The notes under the pieces were generated by a model. That model ran no database searches and was not told where the DNA came from. It was given only the letters and a program-made list of their open reading frames with translations. From positions 2,074,001 to 2,138,000 of the forward strand of contig NZ_CP073653.1 of assembly GCF_018223745.1 (NCBI RefSeq): DNA of 64,000 bases, given 5' to 3'. Below are positions 52,078 to 60,955 of the stretch, in pieces. Made by a program: the position numbers and the translations under genes. The first letter of the stretch is position 1. Each line of letters opens with the position of its first letter. The DNA is from Clostridium beijerinckii (GTDB taxonomy: Bacteria; Bacillota; Clostridia; Clostridiales; Clostridiaceae).

Positions 52078-52120
52078 AAAGGACTTTCTTTAATGTTATA
52101 ATTTAAAGAAAATCCTTTTT
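52078..52120. terminator. Terminator between the 57-aa gene and bioY
   Basis: AAAGGA and TTTCTTTAA arms pair with TTAAAGAAA and TCCTTT, followed by TT and a GCG. It separates the convergent genes. Confidence 0.8.
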
Positions 52121-52143
52121 AGCGAATATATATATTTTAACTA

Positions 52144-52689
52144 TTATAATCCAGCGCTTTTAATTCTTTTTCTAATCTGAGGCCCTATTAGTGATGCAAC
52201 TACCATCTTTGCGAGGTCAGCAGGAATAAATGGAAGAACACCAATTGTTAGAGCCTTATTAAATGGTAGATGTGCAACATATGCTAGCCATACTGTTCCG
52301 AGCATGTAGGTTACTAGTGTACCTATCAGCATACCTAAAAAGCACATAAAAATTTTATTAGGAAATTTGTCAATGAATATTCCACTTATAAATGCCATAA
52401 AAGCGAATCCAATTAAATATCCACCTGTTGGCCCTGCTAATTTAGTAAATCCACCAGAGAATCCTGAAAAAACGGGCAATCCCAATGCACCTATGAGAAG
52501 ATAAATAAGATAACTAATTGTTCCTTCCTTTTTTCCAATTATATATATAGTAAGGTAAATTGCCAAATTTGTTAATGTAATTGGTACTATACCAATAGGA
52601 ATTGAAAATGGTGCAGATGTACATATAAAAGCACTCATTATTCCGATTATTGTTAACTGACGTGCGTTAGTTCTACGTATATTTTCCAT
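52144..52689 (-). CDS. bioY: Biotin transporter S component BioY
   Basis: The 181-residue membrane protein has ~6 helices. The family signature is seen in MSAFICTSAPFSIPIGIVPITLTNLAIYLT and in the conserved GLPVFSGFSGGFTKLAGPTGGYLIGF loop, then VLPFIPADLAKMVVASLIGP. It binds biotin and works alone or with an ECF energy module. It follows bioB by 35 bp, so both belong to the BirA-regulated operon. AAGGAG precedes the ATG. Confidence 0.95.
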   Translation of the reverse strand: MENIRRTNARQLTIIGIMSAFICTSAPFSIPIGIVPITLTNLAIYLTIYIIGKKEGTISYLIYLLIGALGLPVFSGFSGGFTKLAGPTGGYLIGFAFMAFISGIFIDKFPNKIFMCFLGMLIGTLVTYMLGTVWLAYVAHLPFNKALTIGVLPFIPADLAKMVVASLIGPQIRKRIKSAGL

Positions 52690-52724
52690 AATTTTAAATC
52701 TCCTTTATATATTATATTTCTTTT

Positions 52725-53687
52725 CTATAATTCTTTTTTAATTAAAAAACCGAGTGTTTGCAACATTATTTTATCTTGGCATGTATTGTTACCTACAGTA
52801 GTCAGCATATCACCAGTTATCGTTGCATTAGCTCCAGATTGAAAAATTTCTATGCCGCCATCTTCAAAATAAGTTCTTCCGGCAGCCATACGAATATAAG
52901 CTGTTGGATTTATGTAACGAAAAATAGCAATCGTTCTTAAGATATCGTCATTAGAAATCCTCTTTAAATTTTCTAATGGAGTACCTTTGATAGGCATTAA
53001 TATATTTATTGGTATAGATATAACTCCAAGTTCTGATAAGCTTATAGCCATGTCAATTCTGTCATACCAAGTTTCACCCATTCCTATAATACCACCGGAA
53101 CAAACTTTTAAACCTGCATTTTGCGCTAGTTTAATTTCTTTAATCTTGTCATCATATGAATGAGTAGTACAAATATTATGAAAATTTCTTTTAGAAGTTT
53201 CTATGTTTGCATGGTACATTGTGACTCCTGCTTCTTTTAAAAGTACAAATTGTTCTTCGCTTAAAAAACCGTGAGATGCACATAGGTTGATGGAACATTC
53301 TTTATTCATCATTTTGTATGCTTGTACAGCTTTATCAAAATCGCTCCCAACTAAAGCTCTTCCTGCTGTAACAATAGAGTATCTATGTACACCATTAGCT
53401 TCATTTTTTTTGCAGTCTTTTAAAATTACATTAGGATCTAAAAAATCATATTCTTTAATTTCTGTTTTGTGGTGGTTTGATTGAGCACAAAACTTACAGT
53501 TCTCGCTGCATTTTCCACTGCGACCATTAATAATTGTACAAAGGTCCACGCTTTCTCCGCATAGTGTTTTACGAATTTTATTAGCACCATCACAAATTTT
53601 CTTTAAATCACAAGTTAATAAAAATTCTAAATCGTCAGATCTAGTTAATCGTCTTCCGTTAATAATTTCTTCTGCTAATTTTTCCAT
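52725..53687 (-). CDS. bioB: Biotin synthase
   Basis: The 320-residue radical-SAM enzyme inserts sulfur into dethiobiotin. The SAM cluster Cys are C60, C64 and C67 (GKCSENCKFCAQS). Further family segments are YDFLDPNVIL, INLCASHGFL, and CSGGIIGMGETWYDRIDMA, and YIRMAAGRTYFEDGGIEIFQSGANA near the end. Without other bio genes in the window, the cell either completes biotin from dethiobiotin or imports it through BioY. The ribosome binding site is weak (GGGGCGTGG). Confidence 0.95.
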   Translation of the reverse strand: MEKLAEEIINGRRLTRSDDLEFLLTCDLKKICDGANKIRKTLCGESVDLCTIINGRSGKCSENCKFCAQSNHHKTEIKEYDFLDPNVILKDCKKNEANGVHRYSIVTAGRALVGSDFDKAVQAYKMMNKECSINLCASHGFLSEEQFVLLKEAGVTMYHANIETSKRNFHNICTTHSYDDKIKEIKLAQNAGLKVCSGGIIGMGETWYDRIDMAISLSELGVISIPINILMPIKGTPLENLKRISNDDILRTIAIFRYINPTAYIRMAAGRTYFEDGGIEIFQSGANATITGDMLTTVGNNTCQDKIMLQTLGFLIKKEL

Positions 53688-53729
53688 ATAATTTTACCAC
53701 GCCCCAATTTATTAAATAATTTCAAGACA

Positions 53730-53758
53730 AGTATATAATTAATATTTAATATTGTCAA
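53730..53758 (-). promoter_or_regulatory. Promoter of bioB-bioY
   Basis: On the minus strand TTGACA (53758-53753) and TATACT (53735-53730) are 17 bases apart, giving a ~35-nt leader before bioB. Confidence 0.85.
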
Positions 53759-53783
53759 CTCGATATGAAAATGTAGTTAACAA
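53752..53783. promoter_or_regulatory. BirA-type biotin operator
   Basis: TTGTCAAC (53752-53759) and GTTAACAA (53776-53783) form an inverted repeat (one mismatch) with a 16-base spacer, the layout known for BirA sites in Firmicutes (TTGTTAAC-N14/16-GTTAACAA). It covers the -35 box of the bioB promoter, so biotin-loaded BirA should repress the operon. Confidence 0.85.
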
Positions 53784-54064
53784 CATTGGTTGTGCTTAAT
53801 ATATGCATATAAAACCAATGGATTAACAAAATATTTTATAAGTATATATAATATATTGCAATTAAGTTTCTATATTATGCTCTTAATTGAGCACTTGGTT
53901 TGCTAGAGATTCAAATGTTGATTTATTATTTTAATCTATATAAGAAATTGCATAGCACTAATAAAAATAAAATTTAGTTTAATAAGAACAAATTTTAATA
54001 GAATAGAGTAATGTAATATGTAGAGTTCGAATAGATTAAAATATAGTTATGAGTAGGTGCTAGA

Positions 54065-54529
54065 ATGACTATTGATTTTGATAAAGTTATGCTTAATATA
54101 AAACAAGGCTATTATAAATATATTGGTTCAGGTTCTGGCAGGAAAGCATTCGATTTAGGAAATGGATATGTTTTGAAGATAGCAAAAAATAAGGCTGGAA
54201 TAGCACAAAATAAAGCTGAATATATCATTTCGGATAATGATCATACTAAGTTATTTGCAAAAGTTATACAAGTTTCAAGTGACTTTAGCTTACTTATAAT
54301 GCAAAAAGCAAGCAAGATAAGTGATATTTTATATGTATGGAAGTATTTTAATGTATCGAATAGGGATGAATTTTTAAAAACTCAGGAATTGCAAGAAATA
54401 AAGAAAAATTATAGGTTGTTATTGGGGGATTTTTGTAGGAAAAGCAGTTGGGGAATGATTGATGGAAAGCCAGTCATCATTGATTATGGATTTACAAGAG
54501 AAGTGGTGGAAAAGCATTATTCTTTTTAG
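54065..54529 (+). CDS. Minimal kinase-like protein
   Basis: The 154-residue protein looks like a cut-down protein-kinase fold. It has a Gly-rich loop (YIGSGSGRKAFDLGNGYVLKIAK) with the following Lys, a middle helical region, and a magnesium-loop-like DGKPVIIDYGFTREV near the end. A clear catalytic HRD is missing; SSWGMIDGKP replaces it. Such mini-kinase-like proteins are known in phages and some bacteria without a proven activity. The ribosome binding site is weak (GTAGGTGC). It stands alone, followed by a terminator. Confidence 0.6.
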   Translation: MTIDFDKVMLNIKQGYYKYIGSGSGRKAFDLGNGYVLKIAKNKAGIAQNKAEYIISDNDHTKLFAKVIQVSSDFSLLIMQKASKISDILYVWKYFNVSNRDEFLKTQELQEIKKNYRLLLGDFCRKSSWGMIDGKPVIIDYGFTREVVEKHYSF

Positions 54530-54555
54530 GATCTTGAATTCAGTAAAGTATATTT

Positions 54556-54590
54556 AAGCCTTAAATTTGAGATGAATTTAAGACTTTTTC
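54556..54590 (+). terminator. Terminator of the kinase-like gene
   Basis: AAG and CTTAAATT arms pair with AATTTAAG and CTT with a C/A mismatch between them, followed by TTTTC. Confidence 0.75.
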
Positions 54591-54693
54591 TAACCATAAA
54601 GTATTCCGAAGATTGATGTATGTAGCTTAGAGACATTTCGAGTGATTCATCATATTATGAATTAATGATTAATTTTTTGAAGGGGAAAATGAG

Positions 54694-55386
54694 ATGCATA
54701 CTTTAGGGCAGGGCGGTATCTATAGCTTAAATGATTTTAACGATGATCAATGCTCATCTAATAAGCTAAAAGTTATAGGAAAAGGAACGGTAAGTGTAAA
54801 ACCAGATTTAGCAGAAATAGTCGTTGGAGTTATAACTGAAGATTTGCAATTGGAAGTTGCGCAGGAGGAGAATGCTAAGATAACTCAAGAAGTTATAAAT
54901 AGTATAAGAGCATTGGGAATACCTCTTAAGAATATACAAACCGAAAATTATAGCATACGGCCAAATTATGATTACATCAATGGAAAGCAGGTTTTTAGAG
55001 GATATGAAGTAATAAACAATTTGAAGATTTTAATTAGTAATATTAATAATGTAGGTGCAGTAATTGATACTGCAGTAAGCAATGGTGCAAATTCATTAAC
55101 TGGGATTATCTTTATTGTCTCAGATGAAACAAAGTATTATTATGAAGCGTTAAGAAGAGCTCTACAAGATGCTCAAAATAAAGCACGAGTTGTAGCTGAT
55201 CAACTTAAAGTAAAGTTGAATATTATACCAATTCAAATAAATGAACAAAATGAGACCACTAGTACACCACTAGTAATGACTCTTAAATCTACCAGTAATA
55301 CTACCCCTATTGAAGCGGGAGAAAATATTATAAATGCAGATATAGAGGCTATATTCACATATGCGGATAATAAAAATAATTACTAA
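54694..55386 (+). CDS. SIMPL domain (DUF541) protein
   Basis: The 230-residue protein matches the SIMPL/DUF541 family: LKVIGKGTVSVKPDLAEIVVGVITED, AKITQEVINSIRALGIPLKNIQTENYSIRPNYDY and YYEALRRALQDAQNKARVVADQL. There is no N-terminal signal peptide here, so it is probably cytoplasmic, unlike many Gram-negative relatives. Function is unknown. AAGGGG precedes the ATG. Confidence 0.85.
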   Translation: MHTLGQGGIYSLNDFNDDQCSSNKLKVIGKGTVSVKPDLAEIVVGVITEDLQLEVAQEENAKITQEVINSIRALGIPLKNIQTENYSIRPNYDYINGKQVFRGYEVINNLKILISNINNVGAVIDTAVSNGANSLTGIIFIVSDETKYYYEALRRALQDAQNKARVVADQLKVKLNIIPIQINEQNETTSTPLVMTLKSTSNTTPIEAGENIINADIEAIFTYADNKNNY

Positions 55387-55440
55387 AAAGAGCAGAGATT
55401 AATTTGAGCTCTTAAACATTTATTTTAGTTTTAATTCATG

Positions 55441-55737
55441 AAAATAAAAAGCCAATGCTTAACATTAAGCATTGGCATAGAATGTCCTATATAATATCCA
55501 AAATACCGGTACTCTAATTTTGACCCCTATCCTTCGATAGGTGGGTGCTCTCACAGATGATTCAATCGCCTTCAAAGCCGTAAAAGGACTCATATGAAAG
55601 TACATTTCCACATCTAGATAATTGAACTCCCGTATTTTAAGTGTAGGTTCAAAATAAGAGCTTAACGAATATTCCAGAATTTATAATCAATATATAAGCC
55701 TACTTGAACAACTTAATATCATTTGTTCTTAGGCCGT
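55441..55737 (-). ncRNA. Structured non-coding RNA, candidate 6S RNA (SsrS)
   Basis: This minus-strand unit has its own strong promoter and ends in a perfect intrinsic terminator (GCCAATGCTTAA / TTAAGCATTGGC, 55451-55476, then U-rich), giving ~295 nt. It is more GC-rich than its surroundings and has no open frame. Inside are a hairpin CCTATC/GATAGG next to GAGAGCACCCACCTA, and a TTATTTTGAACCTAC stretch that resembles the product-RNA template region of Bacillus 6S-1. I recall GxACC(C)ACCU as a conserved 6S segment. The RNA call is firm; the 6S identity is tentative. It is not SRP RNA, tmRNA or RNase P by motif. Confidence 0.75.
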
Positions 55738-55743
55738 GAAGAT

Positions 55744-55772
55744 ATAATAACATATTTAAATTTCTTATGCAA
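55744..55772 (-). promoter_or_regulatory. Promoter of the non-coding RNA
   Basis: On the minus strand, TTGCAT (55772-55767) and TATTAT (55749-55744) are 17 bases apart. The RNA would start near 55737. Confidence 0.85.
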
Positions 55773-55977
55773 GAGATTTTTATGATAATTTAGGCTAATG
55801 TTTATAGATAATTTGTATTAGTATTTACACAAGGCATTTAAGCGGTTTTTATTAAGGTTGTTTAGAATTAATATAACAAAATTGTATAAAGAAATTTGTT
55901 AAACCTAGAGGCATAGAGAACAGATGATATAATTAAATTATATTTTAGAAACAAAATAATATATTTTTTAAAATATA

Positions 55978-56006
55978 TTGAAACAAAATTTCAAAAATGT
56001 TATGAT
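55978..56006 (+). promoter_or_regulatory. Promoter and operator of the MurNAc operon
   Basis: TTGAAA (55978-55983) and TATGAT (56001-56006) are 17 bases apart. The -35 box is the left half of a perfect inverted repeat, TTGAAACAAAATTTCAA (55978-55994). TTGAAA/TTTCAA pairs are typical of RpiR-family operators, and an RpiR regulator is the last gene of this operon. Confidence 0.8.
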
Positions 56007-56063
56007 GTATATATCAAGTGAAAACGTAGTCAAAATTAAATGTTTTATATGGAGGCGATGAAT

Positions 56064-56978
56064 GTGGATAGTTTAAATTTAAAAAATCTAACAACTGAAA
56101 GCAGAAATGAAACTACAATAAATATAGATAAAGTATCGACTTTAGAAATGGTAAAAATCATGAATGATGAGGATAAAAAGGTAGCAAACGCTGTAGAAAA
56201 AGAGATTCCTAAAATAGCAAAAGCTATAGATATGATAGCTGAAAGAATTCATAGAGGAGGAAGATTAATTTATATAGGTGCAGGAACATCAGGAAGGCTT
56301 GGCGTATTAGATGCCTCAGAATGTCCACCAACATATGGAGTTTCAGAAGAATTGGTGCAAGGAATTATAGCTGGGGGAAAAGAAGCTATATTTAGAGCAA
56401 AAGAGGGAGCAGAGGATTCAGAAGAATTAGCAGTGGAAGATTTAAAGAGTAAAAATATAACAGAGAATGATACAATAATAGGACTAGCAGCCTCCGGAAG
56501 AACCCCTTATGTTATAGGAGGATTGAGGTATGCTGATGAAATCGGTGCGTTAACAGTTTCAGTGACTTGTAATGAAAATTCAGATGTTGCAAAGGAGGCC
56601 CATATTTCAATTGCACCAGTAGTTGGTCCGGAAGTTGTAACAGGTTCAACGAGACTAAAGTCTGGGACAGCTCAAAAGCTAGTATTAAATATGATATCAA
56701 CTGGTGTCATGATTAAGCTTGGAAAAGTATATGAAAATCTAATGGTAGATTTAAGAGCTACAAATGAAAAGCTAATTGAAAGAGCTAAAGGAATAGTTTG
56801 TAAAGCAACGGGTATAAACATGGAAGAGGCAACAGAAGCACTAAATAAAACAGATTACGATGTCAAACTAGCAATATTTATGATACTTTCAAAGCTAAAT
56901 AAAGATGAGGCGAGAATTAAATTGGATAAAAATAAAGGTTATATAGCTAAAGCGTTACAAGAAATAGATAATAAGTAA
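56064..56978 (+). CDS. murQ: N-acetylmuramic acid 6-phosphate etherase
   Basis: The 304-residue SIS-domain lyase/hydrolase splits MurNAc-6-phosphate into GlcNAc-6-phosphate and D-lactate in the cytoplasm. Family motifs are [29 protein letters not shown] near the start, [23 protein letters not shown] with the catalytic Glu, and [35 protein letters not shown] 56040 and ATG 56058 are in frame, but GGAGG at 56051-56055 is well spaced only for GTG 56064, which also aligns with the usual N-terminus. The next gene follows after 14 bp. Confidence 0.95.
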   Translation: MDSLNLKNLTTESRNETTINIDKVSTLEMVKIMNDEDKKVANAVEKEIPKIAKAIDMIAERIHRGGRLIYIGAGTSGRLGVLDASECPPTYGVSEELVQGIIAGGKEAIFRAKEGAEDSEELAVEDLKSKNITENDTIIGLAASGRTPYVIGGLRYADEIGALTVSVTCNENSDVAKEAHISIAPVVGPEVVTGSTRLKSGTAQKLVLNMISTGVMIKLGKVYENLMVDLRATNEKLIERAKGIVCKATGINMEEATEALNKTDYDVKLAIFMILSKLNKDEARIKLDKNKGYIAKALQEIDNK

Positions 56979-56992
56979 AGGAGAGGAGATTT

Positions 56993-58354
56993 ATGACAAA
57001 TAAAGAGATTGCTATAAAATTAGTAGAATTAGTCGGAGGCAAAGATAATGTAAAATCAGTTACTAATTGTATGACACGCTGTAGATTTGAATTAAATAAC
57101 TTTTCAAAAGCTAATATAGAAGCAATTAAGAAATCAGAAGGAGTTCTTGGTATAGTTGAGACAAAAGAACAACTACAAGTTATTTATGGACCAGGAAAGG
57201 TTAATAAAGTAACTGAAGAAGTAAAGAAATTAGTAGGGACAAAGGTAGTTATAGGAGAAGATGCAGTAGCTGAAACAAAGGCTAAATTGAAGGAAAAGAA
57301 TGATACTAAGTTTAAGAATATTCTTAAAAAACTAGGAAATGTCTTCATTCCTTTGATTCCATTATTTGTGGCTTGTGGCCTTGTGCTTGCAATAAATAAT
57401 ATTGCAGGAGTGTATTTTAAAGATGCTTATACAAAAACAACAGCTGCTCAAATTATAGGGCTTATAGGAAATGGAGTATTTTCTATATTATCAGTTTTAG
57501 TTGGTGTAAATGCAGCAAAAGAATTTGGCTCACAAATGCCAATGCTCGGTGGAGTATTAGGCGGAATTCTTTCATCAGCAACTCTTGCAAACATAACTCT
57601 TTTTGGACAAAAGTTAACTCCAGGACGTGGAGGGGTTATATCAGTAATATTAGTAGTAGTGTTAGCTTGTTTCATTGAAAAAGCATGCAGAAAAGTTGTG
57701 CCAGATGTATTAGATTTGTTTGTTACTCCATTAGTTACACTTTCAGTTTCAGCATTAGCGGCACTATTTATCCTTCAACCAGTTGGAGGAGCTATTTCAG
57801 ATAGTATAGGATTCTTAGTTGCAAAAACAATAGCATCAGATAATATTCTTATAGCAGTTATATCAGGTGCTGTATCAGGAGGTTTATTCTTACCACTAGT
57901 TATGACAGGAATGCATCAGGCTTTAACTCCAATACATGCAGATTTAATAGCGAATGTTGGGTATACTGTATTATTGCCTATACTAGCAACAGCAGGAATG
58001 GCACAGGTAGGAGCAACTATAGCTGTACTAAGAAAAACAAAAAATGAAAGACTAAAGAAAATTGCTAAAAATGGATTAGTACCAGGATTTTTAGGAATAG
58101 GAGAACCATTAATATATGGAATAACTTTACCACTTGGTAAACCATTTGTTGGAGCTTGTTTAGGAGCTGCAGTAGGTGGTGCAGCAATGGCTATATTTAA
58201 AGTAGGAGCAGTTGCTATGGGCGTATCAGGATTACCTTTAGCATTGTTAATTGCAAATGGGAAAATTGGGGTGTTCTTAATAGGAGTATTGGTTTCATAT
58301 GCAAGTGGATATCTATTTACTAACATTTTAGGCTTCGATGACCCAATTGAATAA
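56993..58354 (+). CDS. murP: PTS EIIBC component, MurNAc-type
   Basis: The 453-residue transporter takes up and phosphorylates an amino sugar. The N-terminal IIB domain has the phosphorylated Cys26 (NCMTRCRF). The C-terminal IIC domain has ~10 membrane helices and the substrate motif GIGEPLIYG. There is no IIA domain, so a glucose-type IIA must be supplied elsewhere, as for MurP. Position between murQ and mupG makes MurNAc or the MurNAc-GlcNAc disaccharide the likely substrate. Confidence 0.92.
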   Translation: MTNKEIAIKLVELVGGKDNVKSVTNCMTRCRFELNNFSKANIEAIKKSEGVLGIVETKEQLQVIYGPGKVNKVTEEVKKLVGTKVVIGEDAVAETKAKLKEKNDTKFKNILKKLGNVFIPLIPLFVACGLVLAINNIAGVYFKDAYTKTTAAQIIGLIGNGVFSILSVLVGVNAAKEFGSQMPMLGGVLGGILSSATLANITLFGQKLTPGRGGVISVILVVVLACFIEKACRKVVPDVLDLFVTPLVTLSVSALAALFILQPVGGAISDSIGFLVAKTIASDNILIAVISGAVSGGLFLPLVMTGMHQALTPIHADLIANVGYTVLLPILATAGMAQVGATIAVLRKTKNERLKKIAKNGLVPGFLGIGEPLIYGITLPLGKPFVGACLGAAVGGAAMAIFKVGAVAMGVSGLPLALLIANGKIGVFLIGVLVSYASGYLFTNILGFDDPIE

Positions 58355-58358
58355 TTTT

Positions 58359-58382
58359 AAAAAGACCCGAAAGGGTCTTTTT
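58359..58382 (+). terminator. Intra-operon terminator after murP
   Basis: A perfect 10-bp stem (AAAAAGACCC / GGGTCTTTTT) with a GAAA tetraloop. It splits the operon, so mupG and murR may be expressed at a lower level, or from their own promoter. Confidence 0.85.
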
Positions 58383-58496
58383 AGTTAATGAATAAGAGAA
58401 TAGAATCATAGTAGATGTATGAATAATTTATCATGATATGTGAATTATAAAAAACTTTTATTTAATTTCATATAAATATAGCAAAGGGGCATTATT

Positions 58497-59570
58497 ATGA
58501 ATTATGGATTTTCTGTTTATTTTGGATTGGATAATACTAAAGAAGAAAATATAAAATTGTTAAAGGATGCACATAATCTGAATATTACAAGGATATTTAC
58601 ATCCCTTCATATACCAGAGGCAAATTATAATGTCTTAAAGTTAGAAGTAATAGAATTTTTTAAGTTAGCAAAAGAATATAATATGGATATAATAAGTGAT
58701 ATATCACCTAATACTTTTAAGTTCTTAGAATTAGAAAACATGGACTTAAAAGAATTAGGTAACATTGGTGTTAAGACTATTAGAATAGATTTTGGATATA
58801 CCGAAGAAGAAATAGCGAGAATGAGCAAAAATCCTTATGGAATCAAAATTCAATTAAATGCATCAACAATTACTAAGAGATTTTTTGAGAGATTAGATAA
58901 TTATTCACCAGACTATGAGAATATAGATGCACTTCACAATTTTTATCCAAGGGTGGGAACTGGAATCTCTGAAGAATGTATGAAAGAAAAAAATGCTATT
59001 TTGAGCGAGCGAGGGATTAAAGTCTCTGCTTTTGTGCAATCGAATAATAGAAGGAGAGCACCTTTAAAAGATGGATTACCAACATTAGAGGATCATAGAG
59101 GGAAAAATGTAAGAGAAGCTGCTAACCATTTATTTGCATTAGGAAATCAATGTGTTTTCATTGGAGATTCTCTTCCAAGTAAAAAAGAATTAGAAGATTT
59201 ATCATCATTAGATCCTAATGCAGTTGAGCTACTAATAGAGTTAAAAGATTATAATGATATAACTCTAAAATTGCTAAAAGAAACTTATACCCAAAGAATA
59301 GATGAGGCTAGAGATGCAATAAGAGCAGCTGAAAGTAGATTGCTTCTTAATGGAGAAACTATAGAGCCATTTAATACAATAGACAAGAACTTCGGTGATA
59401 TTACATTGGATAATGTAAATTATATGAGATATATGGGGGAATTACAGATTCTTAAAACAAATCAAAAAGCTGATATTAGAACAAATGTCATAGCTTCAGT
59501 TACGAAAGATTACTTATATTTATTGAAATATATAGATGGTGGTAAAAGATTTTATTTTAATATAAAATAA
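58497..59570 (+). CDS. mupG: 6-phospho-N-acetylmuramidase (MupG, DUF871)
   Basis: The 357-residue cytoplasmic protein matches DUF871/MupG: N-terminal TIM-barrel start (YGFSVYFGLDNTKEENIKLL), IDFGYTEEEIARMSKNPYGIKIQLNAST in the middle, NFYPRVGTGIS, and a C-terminal cyclophilin-like part. In Staphylococcus aureus MupG cleaves MurNAc-6P-GlcNAc to MurNAc-6P and GlcNAc. It lies beside murQ and murP here, which completes the pathway. AAAGGGG precedes the ATG. Confidence 0.9.
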   Translation: MNYGFSVYFGLDNTKEENIKLLKDAHNLNITRIFTSLHIPEANYNVLKLEVIEFFKLAKEYNMDIISDISPNTFKFLELENMDLKELGNIGVKTIRIDFGYTEEEIARMSKNPYGIKIQLNASTITKRFFERLDNYSPDYENIDALHNFYPRVGTGISEECMKEKNAILSERGIKVSAFVQSNNRRRAPLKDGLPTLEDHRGKNVREAANHLFALGNQCVFIGDSLPSKKELEDLSSLDPNAVELLIELKDYNDITLKLLKETYTQRIDEARDAIRAAESRLLLNGETIEPFNTIDKNFGDITLDNVNYMRYMGELQILKTNQKADIRTNVIASVTKDYLYLLKYIDGGKRFYFNIK

Positions 59571-59608
59571 TTGTAAGAGCAAAACCAAGTACGATAAGGT
59601 GTGAGATT

Positions 59609-60454
59609 ATGAATGTATTACAGTATATTAAGCAAAATTATGACAGTTTTACAGATAGAGAAAAGTTAATAGCAGATTATTTAATAGAAACTAAGGAACG
59701 GATTATATCAATGTCTGCAAGAGATATAGCTGAGGCTACAAAAACTTCAGCTCCAACAGTAGTAAGATTTGCTAAAAAAATAGGGTTTAATACTTTAAAT
59801 GAATTGAAACTAAAATTATCTATTAATATTAGCAAAGAAGAGGAAGCAGGAGCTATACAGTTTCAATATTTAGATAACGATTTAGGAACAAAAAATATTA
59901 TCTATGGAATTAAACAATCAGTAGATTCAATTATGGAACAAACGGTCAGCTTACTAGATGAAGAATGTTTAGACAAAGCAATAGAACTACTTATAAGCGC
60001 TAAAAATATTTATATTTTTAGTGTTGGGGTATCAGGGCTTGTTGGCCAGGACTTCTATTATAAACTAAGCAGGATGAATAAGAGATGTATATGTAATACA
60101 GATACTCACCTTCAAATAACTTCATCTGTATTATTAGAAGAAGGAGATGTAGCACTAGCAATATCATATTCAGGAGAGACTAAGGAAGTCATTAAGTGTG
60201 TAAAAAATGCAAGACGTAGAAAAGTTCCAGTTATATCAATAACAAAGGCTAGTGTAAATAATACAATAGCTGATATTTCTGATATAGTAATTCGCATACC
60301 AGCTGTAGAAAAATCAATAAGAGAAGGAGCAATTAGCTCGAGAATTTCTCAATTAGCAATAATAGATATGTTATATATTGGGATGATTAGAAATAACATA
60401 AAAGAAGTAGAGGAGAAATTAATTTCTACAAGGAAAGCTGTTAAAGAACTATAA
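59609..60454 (+). CDS. murR: MurR/RpiR family regulator of the MurNAc operon
   Basis: The 281-residue protein has an RpiR helix-turn-helix (FTDREKLIADYLIETKERI; TSAPTVVRFAKKIGFNTLNELKLKL) and a SIS domain (NIYIFSVGVSGLVGQDFYYKL; DVALAISYSGETKEVIKCV) that should bind MurNAc-6-phosphate. It is the last gene, 38 bp after mupG. The inverted repeat at 55978-55994 is the likely operator, so it would repress the operon until MurNAc-6P is present. RBS AAGGTGTGA. Confidence 0.9.
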   Translation: MNVLQYIKQNYDSFTDREKLIADYLIETKERIISMSARDIAEATKTSAPTVVRFAKKIGFNTLNELKLKLSINISKEEEAGAIQFQYLDNDLGTKNIIYGIKQSVDSIMEQTVSLLDEECLDKAIELLISAKNIYIFSVGVSGLVGQDFYYKLSRMNKRCICNTDTHLQITSSVLLEEGDVALAISYSGETKEVIKCVKNARRRKVPVISITKASVNNTIADISDIVIRIPAVEKSIREGAISSRISQLAIIDMLYIGMIRNNIKEVEEKLISTRKAVKEL

Positions 60455-60955
60455 AAGTAAAATTACATAAGAATTAAAACATATTTACATTTAAAAGTTA
60501 AAAAGTGTTTAAATTTAACAATTTAAAAAGGTATGAAGAAAACAATTTATAAAGGGAAAAATATATAATTTTAACAAGAAAACAATTTAAGAATATACAA
60601 TTTATAGGGAAAATCAGGGATATAGAGCATTTATATAAAGGAAGCAATTGCAAAACAGCAATTTCTAATAGCAGAATAAAAGGCTATGAAATGTAATAAG
60701 TAAGAAGATGTGTGGTAAATAGCTTATGAAAATATTAATAAAGAGGAAACATAGGGGGAAAAGGAAAATTCAAATTATAAATATCATAAGAGTAAAATAA
60801 AAGCTATGGTTATAAGATTAGTTGATATCTTATAATCATAGCTTTTGAACTAATGAATTTTTTAAAATATTTAGAGAGAGTTAAAATGCTTTAAAAAGTA
60901 TTTTACTCTTATTATTTTTTTCGAAAACTGTAATATTTAATAATGAAAATAGCAG
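60455..60955. other. 500-bp intergenic region after murR with a terminator for aguAB
   Basis: A very A-rich stretch with no open frame. It holds loosely repeated AACAATTTA(A/T) segments at ~60519-60605 that may be chance. A strong hairpin is at 60799-60847: AAAAGCTATG and TTATAAGAT pair with ATCTTATAA and CATAGCTTTT. It is followed on the minus strand by TTTTATTTTAC, so it is best read as the terminator of the minus-strand aguA-aguB operon. Confidence 0.6.

Noticed and set aside
54021..54040. GTTCGAAT motif as a tRNA T-loop
   Set aside because: No acceptor stem, anticodon arm or CCA-proximal pairing can be drawn around it; no tRNA was found in the window.
60519..60605. Repeated AACAATTTA(A/T) segments as a regulatory array
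   Set aside because: Copies are irregularly spaced, short and A/T-only; chance in this composition is likely.
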